A DNA stretch of 64,000 bases from Pseudomonas putida (GCF_002906855.1 NZ_MINI01000038.1:1178001-1242000), one strand, 5' to 3'. Positions 26,174 to 34,819 are shown, counted from the first letter of the stretch. Made by a program: numbers and translations. The notes: a model not told the origin generated them from the sequence alone.

Positions 26174-27223
26174 TTACAGGCGCGGGTAGTCGATGTACCC
26201 GACTGGCCCTTTGCCGTAGAAAGTCTCTGGATGTGCGTCATTCAACGGCGCATCTGCCGCCAGCCGCGCCGGCAGATCAGGGTTGGCGATAAACGGCACA
26301 CCAAATGCCACTGCATCGGCCTTGCCCGCCGCCAATGCAGCATTGGCACTGGCCTTGTCGAAGCGCTCGTTGACGATGTAAGGCCCGCCAAATGCCGCTT
26401 TGATCAGCGGGCCGATGCTGTCGTCGGCTTCTTTCTCCCGCGAGCAGATAAAGGCAACGCCACGTTTACCCAGCTCGCGTGCCACGTAGGTGAAGGTCTC
26501 GGCGCGGTCGGCATCGCCCATATCATGGGCATCGGCCCGTGGCGCCAGGTGCACGCCGACGCGGCCGGCCCCCCAGACTTCGATGGCCGCATCGGTCACC
26601 TCCAGCAGCAGCCGTGCGCGGTTTTCCAGCGAGCCGCCGTAGCGGTCGGTACGCTGGTTGGTGCTGCTCTGCAGGAACTGGTCGAGCAGGTAGCCGTTGG
26701 CGCCGTGAATCTCCACACCATCGAAGCCAGCGGCCTTGGCGTTCTCGGCACCGCTGCGGTAGGCCTCGACGATGTCGGCGATCTCTTCGGTTTCCAGTGC
26801 GCGTGGGGTCGGGTAGTCGCTCAGCGGGCGCACCAGGCTGACGTGGCCTTTGGCCTGGATCGCGCTGGGGGCCACCGGCAGCTCACCATTGAGGTAGCTG
26901 GGGTGGGAGATTCGGCCAACGTGCCACAGCTGCAGGAAAATGCGCCCGCCAGCGCCGTGCACGGCCTGGGTGATGTTGTGCCAGCCACGTACCTGCTGGT
27001 CGTTCCAGATGCCGGGGGTGTCGGGGTAGCCGACGCCCATCGCGCTGACTGATGTCGCCTCGCTGAGAATCAGGCCGGCACTGGCGCGCTGCACGTAGTA
27101 TTCGGCCATCAGCGCATTGGGCACGCGGCCCTCATCGGCGCGGCAGCGAGTCAGCGGGGCCATGATGATGCGGTTGGGCAGTTGCAAGTCGCCCAGTTGG
27201 ATCGGATCGAAAAGCGTGGTCAT
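26174..27223 (-). CDS. xenB: Old-yellow-enzyme xenobiotic reductase XenB
   Basis: A 349-residue FMN-dependent NAD(P)H ene-reductase. Landmarks are MAPLTRCRADEG with the FMN-contacting threonine, LQLWHVGRISH, the substrate-anion pair in VEIHGANGYLLDQFL, and TDRYGGSLENR. Length and start (MTTLFDPIQLGDL, ATG 27223) match XenB, which reduces nitro compounds, nitrate esters and activated alkenes. The upstream 29 codons in frame are not family-like. It lies 17 bases after arsR and is probably co-transcribed with it, so the ArsR protein likely controls detoxification of electrophiles. Confidence 0.87.
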   Translation of the reverse strand: MTTLFDPIQLGDLQLPNRIIMAPLTRCRADEGRVPNALMAEYYVQRASAGLILSEATSVSAMGVGYPDTPGIWNDQQVRGWHNITQAVHGAGGRIFLQLWHVGRISHPSYLNGELPVAPSAIQAKGHVSLVRPLSDYPTPRALETEEIADIVEAYRSGAENAKAAGFDGVEIHGANGYLLDQFLQSSTNQRTDRYGGSLENRARLLLEVTDAAIEVWGAGRVGVHLAPRADAHDMGDADRAETFTYVARELGKRGVAFICSREKEADDSIGPLIKAAFGGPYIVNERFDKASANAALAAGKADAVAFGVPFIANPDLPARLAADAPLNDAHPETFYGKGPVGYIDYPRL

Positions 27224-27240
27224 AACGGTTACCTGCCTTG

Positions 27241-27543
27241 TCAAAGCGCTTGGCGCAGTTGTTCGAGGAACGCCTCGATGGTGGCTTCGTTGCGTTTGAA
27301 GAAGTGCCACTGGCCGACCTTCTGGCTGCTGATCAGACCGGCCCGCTGCAAGGTGGCCAGGTGGGCAGAGACGGTCGACTGCGACAGCCCGCAGCGCTGG
27401 TCTATCTGCCCTGCACAGACACCGTTCTCGGTGCTGTGGTACTGGTCAGGAAACTGCGTTGCCGGGTCTTTCAGCCAGCTGAGGATTTCTCGCCTGACCG
27501 GATGGGCCAGCGCTTTTATGATTTCGTCGAGATCGAGTGGCAT
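27241..27543 (-). CDS. ArsR-family transcriptional regulator of xenB
   Basis: A 100-residue winged-helix protein (LDEIIKALAHPVRREILSWL, then QIDQRCGLSQSTVSAHLATLQRAGLI). It lacks the classical ELCVC metal site but has two cysteines, at ENGVCAGQIDQRCGLS, near or inside the recognition helices. The start is ATG 27543; it lacks a strong ribosome-binding site, but upstream in-frame starts lie inside the operator region. By analogy with other regulators next to ene-reductases, it may sense reactive electrophiles through cysteine. It is first in the arsR-xenB pair and divergent from acpH. Confidence 0.8.
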   Translation of the reverse strand: MPLDLDEIIKALAHPVRREILSWLKDPATQFPDQYHSTENGVCAGQIDQRCGLSQSTVSAHLATLQRAGLISSQKVGQWHFFKRNEATIEAFLEQLRQAL

Positions 27544-27569
27544 GGGTTGAGGCTCGTGCTGTAGCGGTA

Positions 27570-27659
27570 TATCGCGATAGGGCGAAACATACATCGGCAT
27601 TTCGCGATACACAAATATGAAGAGGTTCTGAGCTGAGCATGAATCGCTATATCGCGTTA
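27570..27659. promoter_or_regulatory. Three phased TATCGCGATA-type operator motifs
   Basis: TATCGCGATA at 27570-27579 is a perfect palindrome. Close relatives are TTTCGCGATA at 27600-27609 and TATCGCGTTA at 27650-27659. Starts are 30 and 50 bases apart, close to whole helical turns, so proteins bound there would lie on one DNA face. They fill the 152-base region between the divergent arsR-xenB and acpH starts and are the best candidates for ArsR binding sites. Confidence 0.6.
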
Positions 27660-27695
27660 TAACGATGTACGCGAAGGGGGTGCTAGAATGCCTCC

Positions 27696-28292
27696 ATGAA
27701 TTACCTCGCACACCTGCACCTGGGCGGCCCGGCGCCACAGCAACTGCTCGGCAGCCTGTATGGCGATTTCGTCAAAGGCTCGCTGGAGGGGCGCTTCCCG
27801 CCTGCGCTGGAGGCGGCGATCCGGCTGCACCGGCATATCGACAGCTACACCGACCAGCATCCCTTGGTGCTGGCAGCGCTGGCGCGTTTTCCGCGGGAGC
27901 GGCGGCGTTTTGCCGGGATCGTCCTGGACGTGTTTTTCGACCATTGCCTGGCGCGGCACTGGGGGGATTACGTCGAGCAGCCGCTGGCGCAGTTCACCGG
28001 GGACTTTTACCGGGTGCTGCTGGCCGAGCCCGAGCTGCCAGGGCGGTTGGCGCGGATTGCGCCGTTCATGGCGGCGGATGACTGGCTGGGGGCGTATGGC
28101 GATTTCGCCACGCTGGAGCAGGTGTTCAACGGCATCGCCCGGCGTTTATCGCGGCCCGAAGGGATGGCCGGGGTGATGGATGAGCTGGAGCGGTTGTATC
28201 AACCGTTGATGGCGGATTTTCGCGAGTTCTATCCGCAGCTGCAGGCGTTTGCGGCGGCGGGGCGTACGGCGGGGGAGCTGCAACGACCGTGA
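27696..28292 (+). CDS. acpH: Acyl carrier protein phosphodiesterase AcpH
   Basis: A 198-residue cytoplasmic enzyme that removes 4'-phosphopantetheine from holo-ACP. The family is clear from MNYLAHLHLGG, LLGSLYGDFVKG, AIRLHRHIDSYTDQHPLV and FAGIVLDVFFDHCLARHW; these hold the conserved His and Asp residues of the DUF479/AcpH metal centre. Length is typical. It is single-cistron, divergent from arsR-xenB with the operator-like motifs between. A GC-rich hairpin follows at 28297-28318 (GAGCGCCGC/GCGGCGCTC). Confidence 0.9.
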   Translation: MNYLAHLHLGGPAPQQLLGSLYGDFVKGSLEGRFPPALEAAIRLHRHIDSYTDQHPLVLAALARFPRERRRFAGIVLDVFFDHCLARHWGDYVEQPLAQFTGDFYRVLLAEPELPGRLARIAPFMAADDWLGAYGDFATLEQVFNGIARRLSRPEGMAGVMDELERLYQPLMADFREFYPQLQAFAAAGRTAGELQRP

Positions 28293-28351
28293 GAACGAGC
28301 GCCGCCCGCGCGGCGCTCGATCTCAAAGACCACACATCTCCAACGTCAGGC

Positions 28352-29140
28352 TCAAGCAGCGCGCGCTTGACGCCGAGGTACCACCGCCACTTCCTCAACC
28401 CCGAACAACGCCATGTGAATCGCCTGTTGCGCCTGAAACGCCAGCGCCGCACGTTCCTTCTCGACGCTGCCAATCGGCTTCAACATGTGAATATGCACCT
28501 CACCCCGAGGCTCGGCAAACAAACGCATCAAGTGCGAAATCAGGTCATCGTCGCCAATGAACGGTGCAATCGAGTCCGGCTCGCCATTGCGCAGGTACTG
28601 AATGGCCACCGGCTGCACTGCCACGCCCTGGTCGATGGCCCCGGCCAGCAGGCGACCGTGGAAGGTACGCAACTGGCGACCATCGGTGGTGGTGCCTTCG
28701 GGGAAGATCAGCAGCGGCCGGTCGTGCCCCAGCTGGTCGCTGATCTGTTCGCGCAGGCGCTGGCCGTCACCCCCACCGCGGCGAATGAACAGCGTGCCGG
28801 CCTTCTCTGCCAGCCAGCCGGCCACCGGCCAGTGGCGGACCTCGGCCTTGGACAGGAACGACAACGGCAGCAGCATGCCGAGCAGGGGAATGTCGGTCCA
28901 GGACACGTGATTGCTGACCCACAGCATCGGCCGTTGTGGCAGTTCACCGATCACTCGCACCTCGAACGGCAGGGCGCCGACCAGTCGCTTCATGAACCAG
29001 CAGGACCAGCGCTGGCGAAGTTCGATGGACGCCTTGATCCCCAGGCGTTCGCCCACGGCGATGACGCCGGCCATGAGCATGCCGAACGACAGTACCAGCA
29101 GCAGCCGAGCGAGGCGGGCGAGCACCCGCAGGCCAGGCAT
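28352..29140 (-). CDS. olsA: Lyso-ornithine lipid O-acyltransferase OlsA
   Basis: A 262-residue membrane-bound acyltransferase of the PlsC family. It has one N-terminal membrane segment, the catalytic NHVSWTD (NHX4D), IRRGGGDGQR, and the acceptor motif FPEGTTTDG. It adds the second fatty acid to lyso-ornithine lipid, giving ornithine lipid, a phosphorus-free membrane lipid. The ATG at 29140 shares one base with the olsB stop (TGATG), so the two are translationally coupled. Position after olsB distinguishes it from PlsC. In P. aeruginosa the operon is induced by phosphate limitation; no Pho box was recognised here. Confidence 0.9.
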   Translation of the reverse strand: MPGLRVLARLARLLLVLSFGMLMAGVIAVGERLGIKASIELRQRWSCWFMKRLVGALPFEVRVIGELPQRPMLWVSNHVSWTDIPLLGMLLPLSFLSKAEVRHWPVAGWLAEKAGTLFIRRGGGDGQRLREQISDQLGHDRPLLIFPEGTTTDGRQLRTFHGRLLAGAIDQGVAVQPVAIQYLRNGEPDSIAPFIGDDDLISHLMRLFAEPRGEVHIHMLKPIGSVEKERAALAFQAQQAIHMALFGVEEVAVVPRRQARAA

Positions 29141-29895
29141 CAGACCGCTGCCTTGAAGTGGCGGGCATAGCGCGGGCAAAGGTCGTCGCGCTTGAGCAGG
29201 ATGAACACGTCCGCCACCTGGAAGTCCTCGTCCCAGCACGGCTCGCCGCAGATCTTCGCGCCCAGACGCATGTAAGCCTTGAGCAGCGGCGGCATTTCGG
29301 CGATGACGTTGTTCGGCAGGGCCAGGCTGGGCAATGGGTTCTTCGGCTCGGCACGCAGGTGCTCGGTGCACAGGTAGCGCTCGCGCAGGCGCTGCATGAC
29401 GGCGTGGGCCTGCACGCCGCCGTCCTGCATGGGGATGCTGGCGCAACCCATCAGGTAGCTGTAGCGGCCCTCGTTGAGCACTTCGGCCAGTTCGCCCCAG
29501 AGCACTGCGATGGTGCCGCCATTGCGGTATTCGGCGGCGACGCAGGTACGGCCCAGTTCGAGGATCGGGCCCTGCAGTTGCAGCAGGCCGTGCAGGCTGA
29601 ATTCTTCTTCGCTGTAGAAACGCCCCAGGCTGCTCGCGGCCTGGTGGTCGAGCAGGCGGGTGGTGGCTACCAGCTCGCCGGTGCTCAGGTCGCGCACGCC
29701 GATGTGGCGGCAATGTACGTCGTAGTCATCCATGTCCAGGCCCAGTTCGGCGCCTTTGAGCTTGGCCTTGAATTCTGCGCTGAACACCTTGTAGCGCAGG
29801 GCCTGGGCTTCCTGCAGGGCCGCAGCGCCGACCAGGCGTTCGGCTTGCAGACGGCGTTCAGTGCTGTTGTCGCCAGAGTGAGCGATCCGAGTCAT
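29140..29895 (-). CDS. olsB: L-ornithine N-alpha-acyltransferase OlsB
   Basis: A 251-residue GNAT-fold enzyme that transfers a 3-hydroxy fatty acid from ACP to the alpha-amino group of ornithine, the first step of ornithine-lipid synthesis. Family features are LRYKVFSAEF, GRFYSEEEFSL, ILELGRTCVAAEYRNGGTIAVLW (acyl-donor loop) and the C-terminal CWDEDFQVADVFILL. The ATG at 29895 follows GGAGA; in-frame codons further upstream are not family-like. It is first in the olsB-olsA operon. Confidence 0.92.
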   Translation of the reverse strand: MTRIAHSGDNSTERRLQAERLVGAAALQEAQALRYKVFSAEFKAKLKGAELGLDMDDYDVHCRHIGVRDLSTGELVATTRLLDHQAASSLGRFYSEEEFSLHGLLQLQGPILELGRTCVAAEYRNGGTIAVLWGELAEVLNEGRYSYLMGCASIPMQDGGVQAHAVMQRLRERYLCTEHLRAEPKNPLPSLALPNNVIAEMPPLLKAYMRLGAKICGEPCWDEDFQVADVFILLKRDDLCPRYARHFKAAV

Positions 29896-30042
29896 TACGA
29901 GTCTCCATAAGCCAGCCATGAAGGGTTGCGGCCGGTCGGCTTTGTTGTGCAAAGTCAGCCTAGGTAGGCGCGGTGTCACCCCTGTGACTCTTTGGTGATG
30001 CTTGCATGACACCCCAGAACAGCCCCCTTGAAGGAGCGTCCG

Positions 30043-30930
30043 ATGGCCTGGTTGCAACGACTCAATGACCCTCTCCGCCAGCCCTTGGCTGGCACCTTGG
30101 GCGAGACCTATGCCGCGCAGTTCGAGCGCCTTGGCGCGGTTGCCCCGTTCGAACTGGCGGTGCTGGGCGGGCGGGCCATGGCCACGCCGGGCCTGGCGTT
30201 CCTCATCGGTTACCAAGCCGCCTTGCGCGTGCTCTGGCCCAGTGCGCCCGCCAGCCTAGGGGCGCTGTGCGCCACCGAGCGGCGCAGTGTGCGCCCGGCG
30301 GACATGCATACCCGGCTGGTCGGTTTGCGCCTGAACGGCAACAAGGATTTCGTCACCGCCGGCCTGGATGCCGAGTGGCTGCTGGTGGCTGCCCGCAGCG
30401 AAACGCTGGGTGAACCACCCCGGCTGAGCCTGGCAGTGGTTTACCCGGGGGAGGCTGGGGTGACGCTGGAAGCATTACCGACCCTGCCGCTGATGCCCGA
30501 GGTAGGGCACGGTCGATTGCATCTGCACGATGCGGCCTGTGAGCTGCTGGCTGGCGATGGTTGGGATGCATACGTCAAACCTTTCCGCTCGCTGGAGGAC
30601 TTGTACGTGCTCGCGGCGCTGACGGCCTGGCTGTATGGGGTGGGGCAGGAGTGCGGCTGGCCGCAGGAGCTGCGCCTGCGTCTGCTGGGTTTGTTGGCGG
30701 GATGTGCCGAGGGCAGCCGGCAGTGTGCCGACAGTGTTGGCTGCCATCTATTGCTGGGGGGATTGTTCTCGCAGTTTCAGGAGCTGCGCGGGGCGATCGA
30801 CAAGGCGCTGCTGGCGGGGCCGGAGCAATGGGCGCAACTGTGGCAGCGGGATCAGGGCGTATTGGCATTGGCCACTGCGGCGCGGGAAAAGCGCCTGGCC
30901 AAGGCCTGGTTGGCAGCAGGGTTGTCATGA
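30043..30930 (+). CDS. Acyl-CoA dehydrogenase-like protein, short form
   Basis: A 295-residue protein, much shorter than true acyl-CoA dehydrogenases (about 380). The middle and C-terminal portions resemble that fold: RLVGLRLNGNKDFVTAGLDAEWLLVAAR is close to the GxKxFVTNA strand region, and the C-terminal helices follow YVKPFRSLEDLYVLAA. The N-terminal helical domain is cut down, and I cannot place the catalytic glutamate. AAGGAG at 30031-30036 precedes the ATG at 30043. It is divergent from olsB, with 147 bases between. A degenerate, possibly FAD-binding, lipid-linked protein is the most that can be said. Confidence 0.6.
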   Translation: MAWLQRLNDPLRQPLAGTLGETYAAQFERLGAVAPFELAVLGGRAMATPGLAFLIGYQAALRVLWPSAPASLGALCATERRSVRPADMHTRLVGLRLNGNKDFVTAGLDAEWLLVAARSETLGEPPRLSLAVVYPGEAGVTLEALPTLPLMPEVGHGRLHLHDAACELLAGDGWDAYVKPFRSLEDLYVLAALTAWLYGVGQECGWPQELRLRLLGLLAGCAEGSRQCADSVGCHLLLGGLFSQFQELRGAIDKALLAGPEQWAQLWQRDQGVLALATAAREKRLAKAWLAAGLS

Positions 30931-30990
30931 AGGCCTGAGAAACTGCGTGATCTTTTAGATCCCGGGGCTGCGAAGCAGCCCCCGCAGGCG

Positions 30991-32076
30991 ATGACGATGA
31001 AAGCACTGCTTCTGATCCTGGCATTAGCTGTGTGCCCGGCCTGGGCCGAAGTCTGGCCCGAACCGGACTGGCCAATCGACAACACCGCCCTCGACTGGCA
31101 GGCCGTCGACGCCTACGCCTTCCCGGAGCGCAACGCCGACGAACGCAGCGGCAACCGCACCCACGCCCTGCTGATCATCCGTGACGGTCGCATCCTCCAC
31201 GAACGTTACAGCGCCCCCACCACCGCCAATACCGCCCACCTGACCTGGTCGGTCAGCAAGAGCGTACTGGCCACAGTGCTAGGCGTCGCCCAGGGTGAGG
31301 GCCGTTTCCAGCTGCAGGACCCGGTTGCACGTTTTTACCCGCCGATGCAGGCTCATCCTGACGTGCACCTGGCCGACCTGCTGCACTGGGCCAGCGGCCT
31401 GGACTGGCAGGAAGACTACGAGTACGCACCGTTGAAGTCCTCCGTCGTGGCCATGCTCTATACCCGTGGGCGCGACGACATGGCGGCCTATACCGCAGCC
31501 CGCGCCGGCGCCGAAAAGCCCGGCCAGCGCTTTCTCTACTCCAGCGGCGACAGCAACGTGTTGGCAGCCGCCTTGCGCGGCATGCTCGATGCCGGCACCT
31601 ATGCCGACTATCCCTGGCAGGCACTGTTCACCCCGCTGGGTATCGACAGCGCAGTTTGGGAGCGTGACGGTGCAGGTACGTTCGTTGGCTCTTCCTACCT
31701 CTACCTCAGTGCCCGCGACTTGGCGCGCATCGGCTTGCTGATGCAACGCGATGGCCGCTGGCAAGGTCGCCAGCTGCTGCCGCCGAGCTGGGTTGCCTTC
31801 AACCGCACACCCTTTAGCCAGGCCGTCGCGATGCCCGGCGAAGCCAACCCGGGCGGTCACTGGTGGCTCAACCTGCCATTGCCAGGTAGCCCGAAACCGT
31901 GGCCCGACGCCCCGGCCGATACCTACGCCGCGCTCGGCCACTGGGGCCAGGCGCTGTATATCGTGCCGTCGCAGAAACTGCTGATCGTGCGCTATGCCGA
32001 TGACCGCGATGGCAGCTACCGCCACAACGAACTGCTCAAGCGGGTGCTGGCGGCGCTGGCCAAGGAGGGCGCATGA
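30991..32076 (+). CDS. Exported serine hydrolase, beta-lactamase/DD-peptidase fold
   Basis: A 361-residue exported protein with a signal peptide (KALLLILALAVCPAWAE). It has class-C-like motifs in order: SxxK as SVSKS (after HLTWSVSKSVLATVLG), a YxN-position motif as YSSGDSNVL, and HxG as GHWGQALYI in place of KTG. These features fit penicillin-binding-protein-like esterases more than a true AmpC. Two starts two codons apart (30991 and 30997) are equally placed; the first is given. It overlaps the next gene by four bases, so the two are coupled. A GGGGCTGC/GCAGCCCC hairpin at 30964-30982 lies just before its ribosome-binding region. Confidence 0.82.
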   Translation: MTMKALLLILALAVCPAWAEVWPEPDWPIDNTALDWQAVDAYAFPERNADERSGNRTHALLIIRDGRILHERYSAPTTANTAHLTWSVSKSVLATVLGVAQGEGRFQLQDPVARFYPPMQAHPDVHLADLLHWASGLDWQEDYEYAPLKSSVVAMLYTRGRDDMAAYTAARAGAEKPGQRFLYSSGDSNVLAAALRGMLDAGTYADYPWQALFTPLGIDSAVWERDGAGTFVGSSYLYLSARDLARIGLLMQRDGRWQGRQLLPPSWVAFNRTPFSQAVAMPGEANPGGHWWLNLPLPGSPKPWPDAPADTYAALGHWGQALYIVPSQKLLIVRYADDRDGSYRHNELLKRVLAALAKEGA

Positions 32077-32369
32077 AGCGCGTGCTGTTGCTGGTGATCG
32101 TCGCCTTGCTCGGCTGGGCCTGGCTGGAGCGCCAGGCGCTGGCGGACTTCCCCGGCATCCTGTCGGCCTATTCGGCCAAGGAGTACTGTTCGTGCCGCTT
32201 CGTCATGGGCTTCGACGAGGCCTATTGCCGGGGCTATGTGAAGCAATGGTTGCCCCTGAGCCGGCTGGAGGAAGACGGCCCGCAACGGCGGGTCAGCGCA
32301 GAGGGCCTCGGCCAGCGCAACCAGGCGGCCTGGCAGGGTGCGCTGGCCGGCTGCCGCTTGCTGCCATGA
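32073..32369 (+). CDS. Small exported or anchored protein coupled to the serine hydrolase
   Basis: A 98-residue protein whose ATG overlaps the preceding stop (ATGA). An N-terminal hydrophobic segment (RVLLLVIVALLGWAWL) acts as signal or anchor. The mature part has four cysteines (YCSCRF, YCRGY and GCRLLP), suggesting disulphides or metal binding in the periplasm. No family is recognised. Translational coupling indicates a partner role for the beta-lactamase-fold enzyme. Confidence 0.75.
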   Translation: MKRVLLLVIVALLGWAWLERQALADFPGILSAYSAKEYCSCRFVMGFDEAYCRGYVKQWLPLSRLEEDGPQRRVSAEGLGQRNQAAWQGALAGCRLLP

Positions 32370-32413
32370 GGGCGGGCGGGTAAGGTTGGCGGTCAAGTTT
32401 CACGAGACCAGTC

Positions 32414-32995
32414 ATGTTCAAGCTGCCCCGTTTTCTACCTGCCTTGCTGCTGGCTTTGTGCCTGCCTGCCCATGCCAACTGGCACCTCGATGGCGAGTCT
32501 TCACGCCTTTCTTTCGTCACCGGCAAGAACGGCGATACCACCGAGGTGCATCGTTTTCTGGTGTTGCATGGCAGCGTCGACCGCAAGGGCGCGGCTGCGT
32601 TGAGCATCGAGATGGACTCGGTGAGCAGCGGCATCCCGCTGCGTGACGAGCAGATGCGCGACAACCTGTTCGAGGTGGAGCGCTTTGCCGAGGCGAGCGT
32701 GAAGGCGCAGATCGACTTGCGACCGATCAACGACCTGGCCGATGGTGCGCAAATTGAACTGCGCCTGCCGCTGACCGTCACCCTGCATGGCCAATCGCAC
32801 AGTTACAACGCGCTGCTGCTGGCCACCCGCCTGGATGAGCGGCGCTTCCAGGTGGTGACCCTCGAACCGCTGGTGCTACGGGCTTCGGATTTTGGCCTGT
32901 TGCCAGGGCTGGAAAGCCTACGCAAGTTCGCCAAGCTGAAATCCATCAATCCGTCGGTACCGGTCAATGCGGTACTGATCTTCAACGCCCGCTGA
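32414..32995 (+). CDS. YceI-family periplasmic lipid-binding protein
   Basis: A 193-residue protein with a signal peptide (LPRFLPALLLALCLPAHA) followed by the YceI lipocalin-like domain: NWHLDGESSRLSFVTGKNGDTTEVHRF, then MRDNLFEVERFAEASVKAQID, and a C-terminal strand VNAVLIFNAR. YceI proteins bind isoprenoid or other lipids inside an eight-strand barrel. One base separates its stop from the phospholipase D gene, and 44 bases separate it from the preceding gene, so it likely belongs to the same transcript. Confidence 0.85.
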   Translation: MFKLPRFLPALLLALCLPAHANWHLDGESSRLSFVTGKNGDTTEVHRFLVLHGSVDRKGAAALSIEMDSVSSGIPLRDEQMRDNLFEVERFAEASVKAQIDLRPINDLADGAQIELRLPLTVTLHGQSHSYNALLLATRLDERRFQVVTLEPLVLRASDFGLLPGLESLRKFAKLKSINPSVPVNAVLIFNAR

Positions 32996-32996
32996 C

Positions 32997-34154
32997 ATGC
33001 CGGGGCCGGTCTTCCCCTGGCGGGGTGGCAATGAGTTCGAACTGCTGATCGACGGCCCCGAGTTCTTTCCGCGCATGCTCCAGGCGATCCTGCGCGCTGA
33101 GCTCCAGGTCGACCTCGAACTGTACCTGGTAGAGGCCGGTGCGTGTGCCGAGGCGGTGGTAGAGGCACTGGAGCAGGTGGCACGCCGCGGCGTGCGGGTG
33201 CGTTGCCTGTTCGATGACTATGGCTCATTGGCCTTTACCGCGGCGTTGCGCCAGCGCCTGCAGGAGGCCGGGGTGTACTTGCGCTGGTACAACCGCCTGC
33301 GCTGGAAGCGTGGTTTTCGCAACCTGTACCGCGACCATCGCAAGCTGTTGCTGGTGGACGAACGCTGGGCGGTGGTGGGTGGCACGGGCGTCACCGACGA
33401 GTTCTGGACGCCAGGTGAGGCGACCAGCGCCTGGCACGAAGTGATGGTGCAGATGCAAGGGCCAGTGGTGAACGACTGGCAGTTGCTGTTCGACCGCCAG
33501 TGGCAAGCCAACAACCGCCGCACCGCCTGGCGCCCGGCCGAGGGCTTTGGCCTGCCGCGCCTGCCCAAGGTGCCGGTGCAAGGCCAGGGTATGGGCCGGG
33601 TGGCCTATGCCGACGCCCGTCAGCACCAGGACATCCTGCATTCGCTGGTACGGGCGATCAACAGTGGCAAACAGCGGGTGTGGCTGGCCACGCCATACTT
33701 CCTGCCGACCTGGAGCGTGCGCCGGTCGTTACGCCGTGCCGCCAGCAAAGGCGTCGACGTGCGATTGCTGTTGACCGGGCCACGCACCGACCACCCTTCG
33801 GTACGCTATGCCGGGCACCGCTATTACCCCCGATTGCTGCGTGCCGGGGTGCGCATCTACGAGTACCAGCCGTGCTTCCTGCACTTGAAGATGGTGCTGA
33901 TCGACGACTGGGTCAGTGTCGGTTCGTGCAACTTCGATCACTGGAACCTGCGCTTTAACCTGGAGGCCAACATCGAGGCCCTCGACCCGCCGTTGACGGC
34001 TGCCGTGCAGGCCAGCTTCGAGCGTGACTTTGCCTTGAGCGAAGTGGTCGATCTCGAACATTGGCATGCGCGGCCGCTGTGGCGTCGGGTGAAGCAGCGC
34101 GTGTGGGGATGGCTGGACCGGTTGGTGGTCAACCTGCTCGACCGGCGCGACTGA
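32997..34154 (+). CDS. Phospholipase D-family protein, ClsB-like
   Basis: A 385-residue protein with two HKD motifs: HRKLLLVD (in LYRDHRKLLLVDERWAVVGGTGVTDEFW, about residue 118) and HLKMVLID (in CFLHLKMVLIDDWVSVGSCNFDHWN, about residue 298). The paired GG-S/T and GSCNFD elements complete both half-sites. There is no N-terminal membrane helix. The layout fits ClsB-type cardiolipin synthases or related transphosphatidylases. The ATG begins two bases after the YceI stop. Together with the ornithine-lipid genes upstream it suggests lipid remodelling. Confidence 0.85.
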   Translation: MPGPVFPWRGGNEFELLIDGPEFFPRMLQAILRAELQVDLELYLVEAGACAEAVVEALEQVARRGVRVRCLFDDYGSLAFTAALRQRLQEAGVYLRWYNRLRWKRGFRNLYRDHRKLLLVDERWAVVGGTGVTDEFWTPGEATSAWHEVMVQMQGPVVNDWQLLFDRQWQANNRRTAWRPAEGFGLPRLPKVPVQGQGMGRVAYADARQHQDILHSLVRAINSGKQRVWLATPYFLPTWSVRRSLRRAASKGVDVRLLLTGPRTDHPSVRYAGHRYYPRLLRAGVRIYEYQPCFLHLKMVLIDDWVSVGSCNFDHWNLRFNLEANIEALDPPLTAAVQASFERDFALSEVVDLEHWHARPLWRRVKQRVWGWLDRLVVNLLDRRD

Positions 34155-34205
34155 GAACGGCTATCGTGCAGTGACTGTCCCTTGGCAATCGAAGGAGTGG
34201 GTGCG

Positions 34206-34784
34206 ATGACGGCGAAGAAGATTCTCATGCTGGTTGGCGACTATGTCGAAGATTACGAGGCCATGGTGCCGTTCCAGGCGCTGAGCATGGTCGGGCACAC
34301 GGTGCATGCGGTATGCCCGGAGAAGGTCGCGGGGCAGACTGTGCGCACGGCGATTCATGATTTCGAAGGCGAGCAGACCTACAGCGAAAAGCCTGGGCAC
34401 AATTTTGCCCTGAACTACGATTTTGTGCGGGTGCGGGCCGAGGGTTACGACGCGTTGCTGATTCCCGGTGGCCGCGCGCCGGAGTACCTGCGTCTGGATG
34501 AGAAGGTGCTGGAACTGGTGCGGGCGTTCGACCTGGCCGGCAAGCCGATTGCGGCGGTGTGCCATGGCGCGCAGTTACTGGCGGCAGCGGGTGTACTGGA
34601 AGGGCGCGAGTGCAGTGCGTATCCGGCTTGTGCGCCGGAAGTGCGCCTAGCCGGAGGCACGTTCATCGATATTGCGGTGGACCAAGCGCATGTCGATGGC
34701 AACCTGGTGACCGCACCCGCCTGGCCGGCGCACCCGGCGTGGCTGGCGGCTTTCCTCAAGGTGCTGGGGACCCGTATCGCCTGA
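34206..34784 (+). CDS. DJ-1/PfpI-family protein
   Basis: A 192-residue flavodoxin-like protein. It has the early glutamate region (ILMLVGDYVEDYEAMVPF), LLIPGGRAPEYLR, and the nucleophile elbow AVCHGAQLLAAAG holding the conserved Cys and His. The family includes glyoxalase III-type, protein-deglycase and protease-like members acting on reactive carbonyls. AAGGAG at 34192-34197 precedes the ATG at 34206. It is single-cistron, with a perfect 14-base hairpin downstream. Confidence 0.87.
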   Translation: MTAKKILMLVGDYVEDYEAMVPFQALSMVGHTVHAVCPEKVAGQTVRTAIHDFEGEQTYSEKPGHNFALNYDFVRVRAEGYDALLIPGGRAPEYLRLDEKVLELVRAFDLAGKPIAAVCHGAQLLAAAGVLEGRECSAYPACAPEVRLAGGTFIDIAVDQAHVDGNLVTAPAWPAHPAWLAAFLKVLGTRIA

Positions 34785-34787
34785 CCG

Positions 34788-34819
34788 GGCCTGTTCGCGG
34801 GTTCACCCGCGAACAGGCC
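34788..34819. terminator. Perfect 14-base hairpin between convergent genes
   Basis: GGCCTGTTCGCGGG at 34788-34801 and its complement at 34806-34819 enclose TTCA. The stem core (CTGTTCGCGGG) is related to the REP sequences seen elsewhere in the window. T runs are short, so termination is probable but not certain. Confidence 0.7.
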
